Assembly: GCA_027041035.1 (NCBI GenBank)
Contig: JALULB010000258.1
Location: 1 to 8,691, forward strand
Direction: 5' to 3'
Origin: Sedimenticola sp.
GTDB taxonomy: Bacteria > Pseudomonadota > Gammaproteobacteria > Chromatiales > Chromatiaceae
Length of the DNA: 8,691 nt
This document shows, piece by piece, positions 7,022 to 8,691 of the stretch. Under the pieces are notes generated by a model. It searched no databases. It was not told the DNA's origin and saw only the letters and a program-made list of their open reading frames with translations. Every line of letters begins with the position of its first letter. Position 1 is the stretch's first letter. The translations under genes were made by a program, and so were the position numbers.

Positions 7022-7651
7022 ATGGGTATCTTATTAATGGGAATGGCGCTCGCCTACATCGCGGTCAATGCCGTGATCATCGCATTGATCGGCTGGGTGG
7101 CGAGCCGGTTTACCGACAAACCCCGCCGCTGGGTCATCGGCGCGACCCTGGTCTCCATCCTGATCGTTTTTGGCGACTGGCTTCCGATATGGGCGACACA
7201 TCATTACTACTGCGCGACCAGGGCGGGCCTGAGCGTCTATAAAATGCCGGAGGAATGGAAAAAAGCGCATCCGGGCGTGGCGGAAAAGCTTACATGGCGG
7301 GATTTGTCAAAGTCGGTCGATGATGACAACGGGTCCATCTATTTTCTCAATCAAAGAATTCTCTGGGAAATACGGTATGTGAAGCTTCCACTGATTCACT
7401 GGATGAAGAGACAGCGTTTGGTGGATAGAAAGACTGGCGAGACATTGGTCGAGAAACGAGACATCAGTCTGCGCCTTCGCAACGGCATATTGGGCGGTAA
7501 AATGGAATTCGAGAGCATGAAGCTCTGGTTGCAGCCCTACAACCAGTGTCCGATCGATGATTCCAATCGACATAAATGGTTGTATCAAGACAAATCGTTC
7601 GGTCAACTTATAGTCGAATATAAAAAGATAGGAAGGAAAGCAGATGAATAG
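7022..7651 (+). CDS. Uncharacterised two-helix membrane protein A
   Basis: I do not recognise a named family. The 209-residue protein has two hydrophobic segments near the N-terminus (about 6-27 and 37-58), then a motif-rich part: DWLPIWATHHYYC (52-64), GLSVYKMPEEWK (69-80), PGVAEK, YFLNQR (107-112), KLPLIHW (121-127) and RLVDRKTGETLVEKRD (132-147). The C-terminal 50 residues are rich in Trp and Tyr. The same motifs recur in protein B (8098-8586), so the two are paralogues. A site AGAGGAA precedes ATG 7022; ATGs at 7037 and 7043 would shorten the first helix and align better with the start of B. Its stop overlaps the lipase-like start by eight bases (ATGAATAG), so the two were co-translated. 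Role is inferred only from position: a partner of a type I secreted lipase, perhaps immunity or export. The second half (7300-7640) is AT-richer than the mla genes. Confidence 0.82.
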   Translation: MGILLMGMALAYIAVNAVIIALIGWVASRFTDKPRRWVIGATLVSILIVFGDWLPIWATHHYYCATRAGLSVYKMPEEWKKAHPGVAEKLTWRDLSKSVDDDNGSIYFLNQRILWEIRYVKLPLIHWMKRQRLVDRKTGETLVEKRDISLRLRNGILGGKMEFESMKLWLQPYNQCPIDDSNRHKWLYQDKSFGQLIVEYKKIGRKADE

Positions 7652-8101
7652 CATGCAAGGGGTGTCAATATATGCACGTTTGTCGGAAGCGAGTTATGCC
7701 GATTTGTGGGATAAAAAGCAGCATATAATCATCATCGACAACGATAAAGTCGAGGCGGCGCTCAAGAATACCGAAGATGGAAACAAGTTCTCCGCCACCC
7801 AGGCCGCCGAATTCGTATCTCACTGGCGCGTGGTCGATCACCAGCCCGAAACCACCAGTGGCTTCTCCGCGACTCTGTTTCAGCGCATCGACACTGATCC
7901 GGATAGCGGTCTGACGGCCGGCGACTATGTATTCGCCAACCGGGGCACAGAGCCGAAGACCGCCAGTGACCTGATTATGGCGGATGCCCTGGGTATTGTC
8001 TTTAGCGGGAAGCCGGACAACAGATCGCGGACATGTACCGATACTGCGGGTCCTTGAGAATGACGCGACCCCAACCCTTACCCCTGGAGGTCACGGCATG
8101 A
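7644..8101 (+). pseudogene. Secreted lipase-like alpha/beta hydrolase, N-terminal fragment, frameshifted
   Basis: From ATG 7644, with site GGAAGG upstream, the frame gives IYARLSEASYADL, then HWRVVDHQPETTSGFSATLF and DPDSGLTAGDYVFANRGTE (residues 84-103). This matches the start of lipase-like hydrolases often found as large calcium-binding, type I secreted proteins; the RGTE stretch precedes the active-site region. After ALGIVFSG the frame runs into unrelated residues and stops at 8057. In the frame beginning at 8006 the family sequence resumes as AGQQIADMYRYCGSL, so about one base seems lost near 8007-8011. That frame ends at TGA 8099-8101, before the GxSxG nucleophile region and all repeats. 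The gene is therefore both frameshifted and truncated. Its TGA overlaps the ATG of protein B. The lipase family assignment is from memory of motifs and is moderately sure. Confidence 0.62.
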
Positions 8102-8586
8102 TCGGTCTGGCCTATATCCTGTTCTTTGTCGTCTACGGCTATCTGTCGATAAAGGTTGTCAAGTACGCCGCGAACTTGGCGATCGATCTCGATCGAAACC
8201 CCAAACCATGGGCTTTACTGGCCGGTTTCGTGATGTACAACCTGGTGTTTTGGGACCTGATCCCGGTCTATGCCACCCACGCCTACTATTGCGCCAAACT
8301 GAGCGGGCTGACGGTTTACAAGACACCAGAGGAATGGAAGGCGGAGAATCCGGGAGTGGCTGATTATCGATCATCTAAAAAATCCCCTCAAAGTATTGCG
8401 AATCCAGATGTTTATACATTTCATCTCAACCAGCGTTTTGATCAAATTGTTAAATATGAAAAGTTGCCATTATTTCATTGGGTTTTGTACAGTAGGCTGG
8501 TGGATCGGAAAACGGGCGAAAAGCTAGTTGAAGAGCGGGATGTTACATTGCGTATGCAAAATTTCGTAGTTTCGGGAGGATGTTAA
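8098..8586 (+). CDS. Membrane protein B, paralogue of A, C-terminus lost
   Basis: The start ATG 8098 follows the strong site CTGGAGG (8084-8090) and overlaps the stop of the lipase-like fragment. The 162 residues share the layout of A: two hydrophobic segments (about 2-22 and 38-58), DLIPVYATHAYYC (53-65), GLTVYKTPEEWK (70-81), PGVAD, FHLNQR, KLPLFHW (122-128) and RLVDRKTGEKLVEERD (133-148). Homology to A stops after LRMQNF; the last residues VVSGGC lead straight into the GATGTTAAGGA repeats, and about 50 C-terminal residues present in A are missing. It may thus be a non-functional remnant, though the N-terminal part is intact. An upstream in-frame extension to 7984 has no ribosome binding site and runs through the lipase fragment, so it was rejected. 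Bases 8360-8580 are AT-rich. Function unknown. Confidence 0.75.
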   Translation: MIGLAYILFFVVYGYLSIKVVKYAANLAIDLDRNPKPWALLAGFVMYNLVFWDLIPVYATHAYYCAKLSGLTVYKTPEEWKAENPGVADYRSSKKSPQSIANPDVYTFHLNQRFDQIVKYEKLPLFHWVLYSRLVDRKTGEKLVEERDVTLRMQNFVVSGGC

Positions 8587-8624
8587 GGATGTTAAGGACA
8601 CCCGGACTGATGTTAAGGACACCC
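8579..8624. repeat. Short direct repeats GATGTTAAGGA(CACCC)
   Basis: GATGTTAAGGA occurs at 8579-8589, 8588-8598 and 8609-8619. The last two extend to a 16-base identity, GATGTTAAGGACACCC (8588-8603 and 8609-8624). The first copy supplies the stop codon of protein B. The array ends one base before the group II intron. It marks the point where homology between A and B is lost. A related GTCAAGGACATCCCC lies at 6281-6295. Confidence 0.75.
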
Positions 8625-8625
8625 A

Positions 8626-8691
8626 GTGCGCCGGGACAAGCCGGTGAATGATTGGAGGTGAAAGTCCTCTGTCCGGAAAGGGCTAGCGACC
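8626..8691 (+). mobile_element. Group II intron, 5' end (runs off the window)
   Basis: GTGCGCC at 8626 is the classic 5' boundary of bacterial group II introns. It is followed by the conserved early domain I pattern: a GGAGG-TGAAAG-TCCTC hairpin (about 8655-8670), CTGTCCGGAAAGGGC and GCGACC. Such self-splicing ribozymes move by retrohoming with a reverse transcriptase encoded downstream, which lies outside this window. The orientation is plus. Exon sequence just upstream is ACACCCA, part of the short repeats, and would be the intron's binding site. Class cannot be decided from 66 bases. Confidence 0.75.

Overview
The window looks like a stretch of a GC-rich gammaproteobacterial chromosome. 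The mla genes stand in the order F-E-D-C-B, as in Enterobacteria and Pseudomonas, and the housekeeping codons are rich in G and C. I cannot name the genus. The window divides into a conserved left part (about 1-6058) and a decayed accessory part (about 6090-8691).

Left part. The window opens on a small TA-flanked palindromic element (3-217) that abuts the stop codon of a membrane diguanylate cyclase on the minus strand (214-1467). Next are a low-molecular-weight protein tyrosine phosphatase (1613-2083, plus) and a 58-residue zinc-ribbon-like protein on the minus strand (2160-2336). A second element of the same family (2370-2534) follows, then a promoter-like site (2611-2639). The operon mlaF-mlaE-mlaD-mlaC-mlaB (2682-5695) encodes the inner-membrane ABC complex and periplasmic carrier for retrograde phospholipid transport. 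An ArsR-type repressor (5711-6058) follows 15 bases after mlaB and may be co-transcribed.

Right part. At 6059-6437 there is no gene, but there is a decayed third copy of the palindromic element (from 6091) and a double hairpin (6324-6357). After that come pieces of a type I secretion locus: the N-terminal domain of an HlyB-like ABC exporter with an in-frame stop, and a short HlyD coiled-coil fragment. These run into an uncharacterised gene pair. Membrane protein A (7022-7651) overlaps by 8 bases the start of a lipase-like alpha/beta-hydrolase fragment (7644-8101). The fragment is frameshifted and truncated, and overlaps a paralogue of A, here called B (8098-8586). B has lost its C-terminus, and three GATGTTAAGGA repeats follow. 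The window ends inside the 5' end of a group II intron beginning at 8626.

The two observations I rate highest are as follows. (1) The palindromic elements keep fixed ends, a fixed subterminal box and a fixed apex, but their stem sequences differ while both arms remain complementary. (2) The repeated layout 'small two-helix membrane protein - secreted lipase-like protein - paralogous membrane protein', next to type I secretion remnants, suggests an accessory, immunity or export-partner family that I do not recognise.
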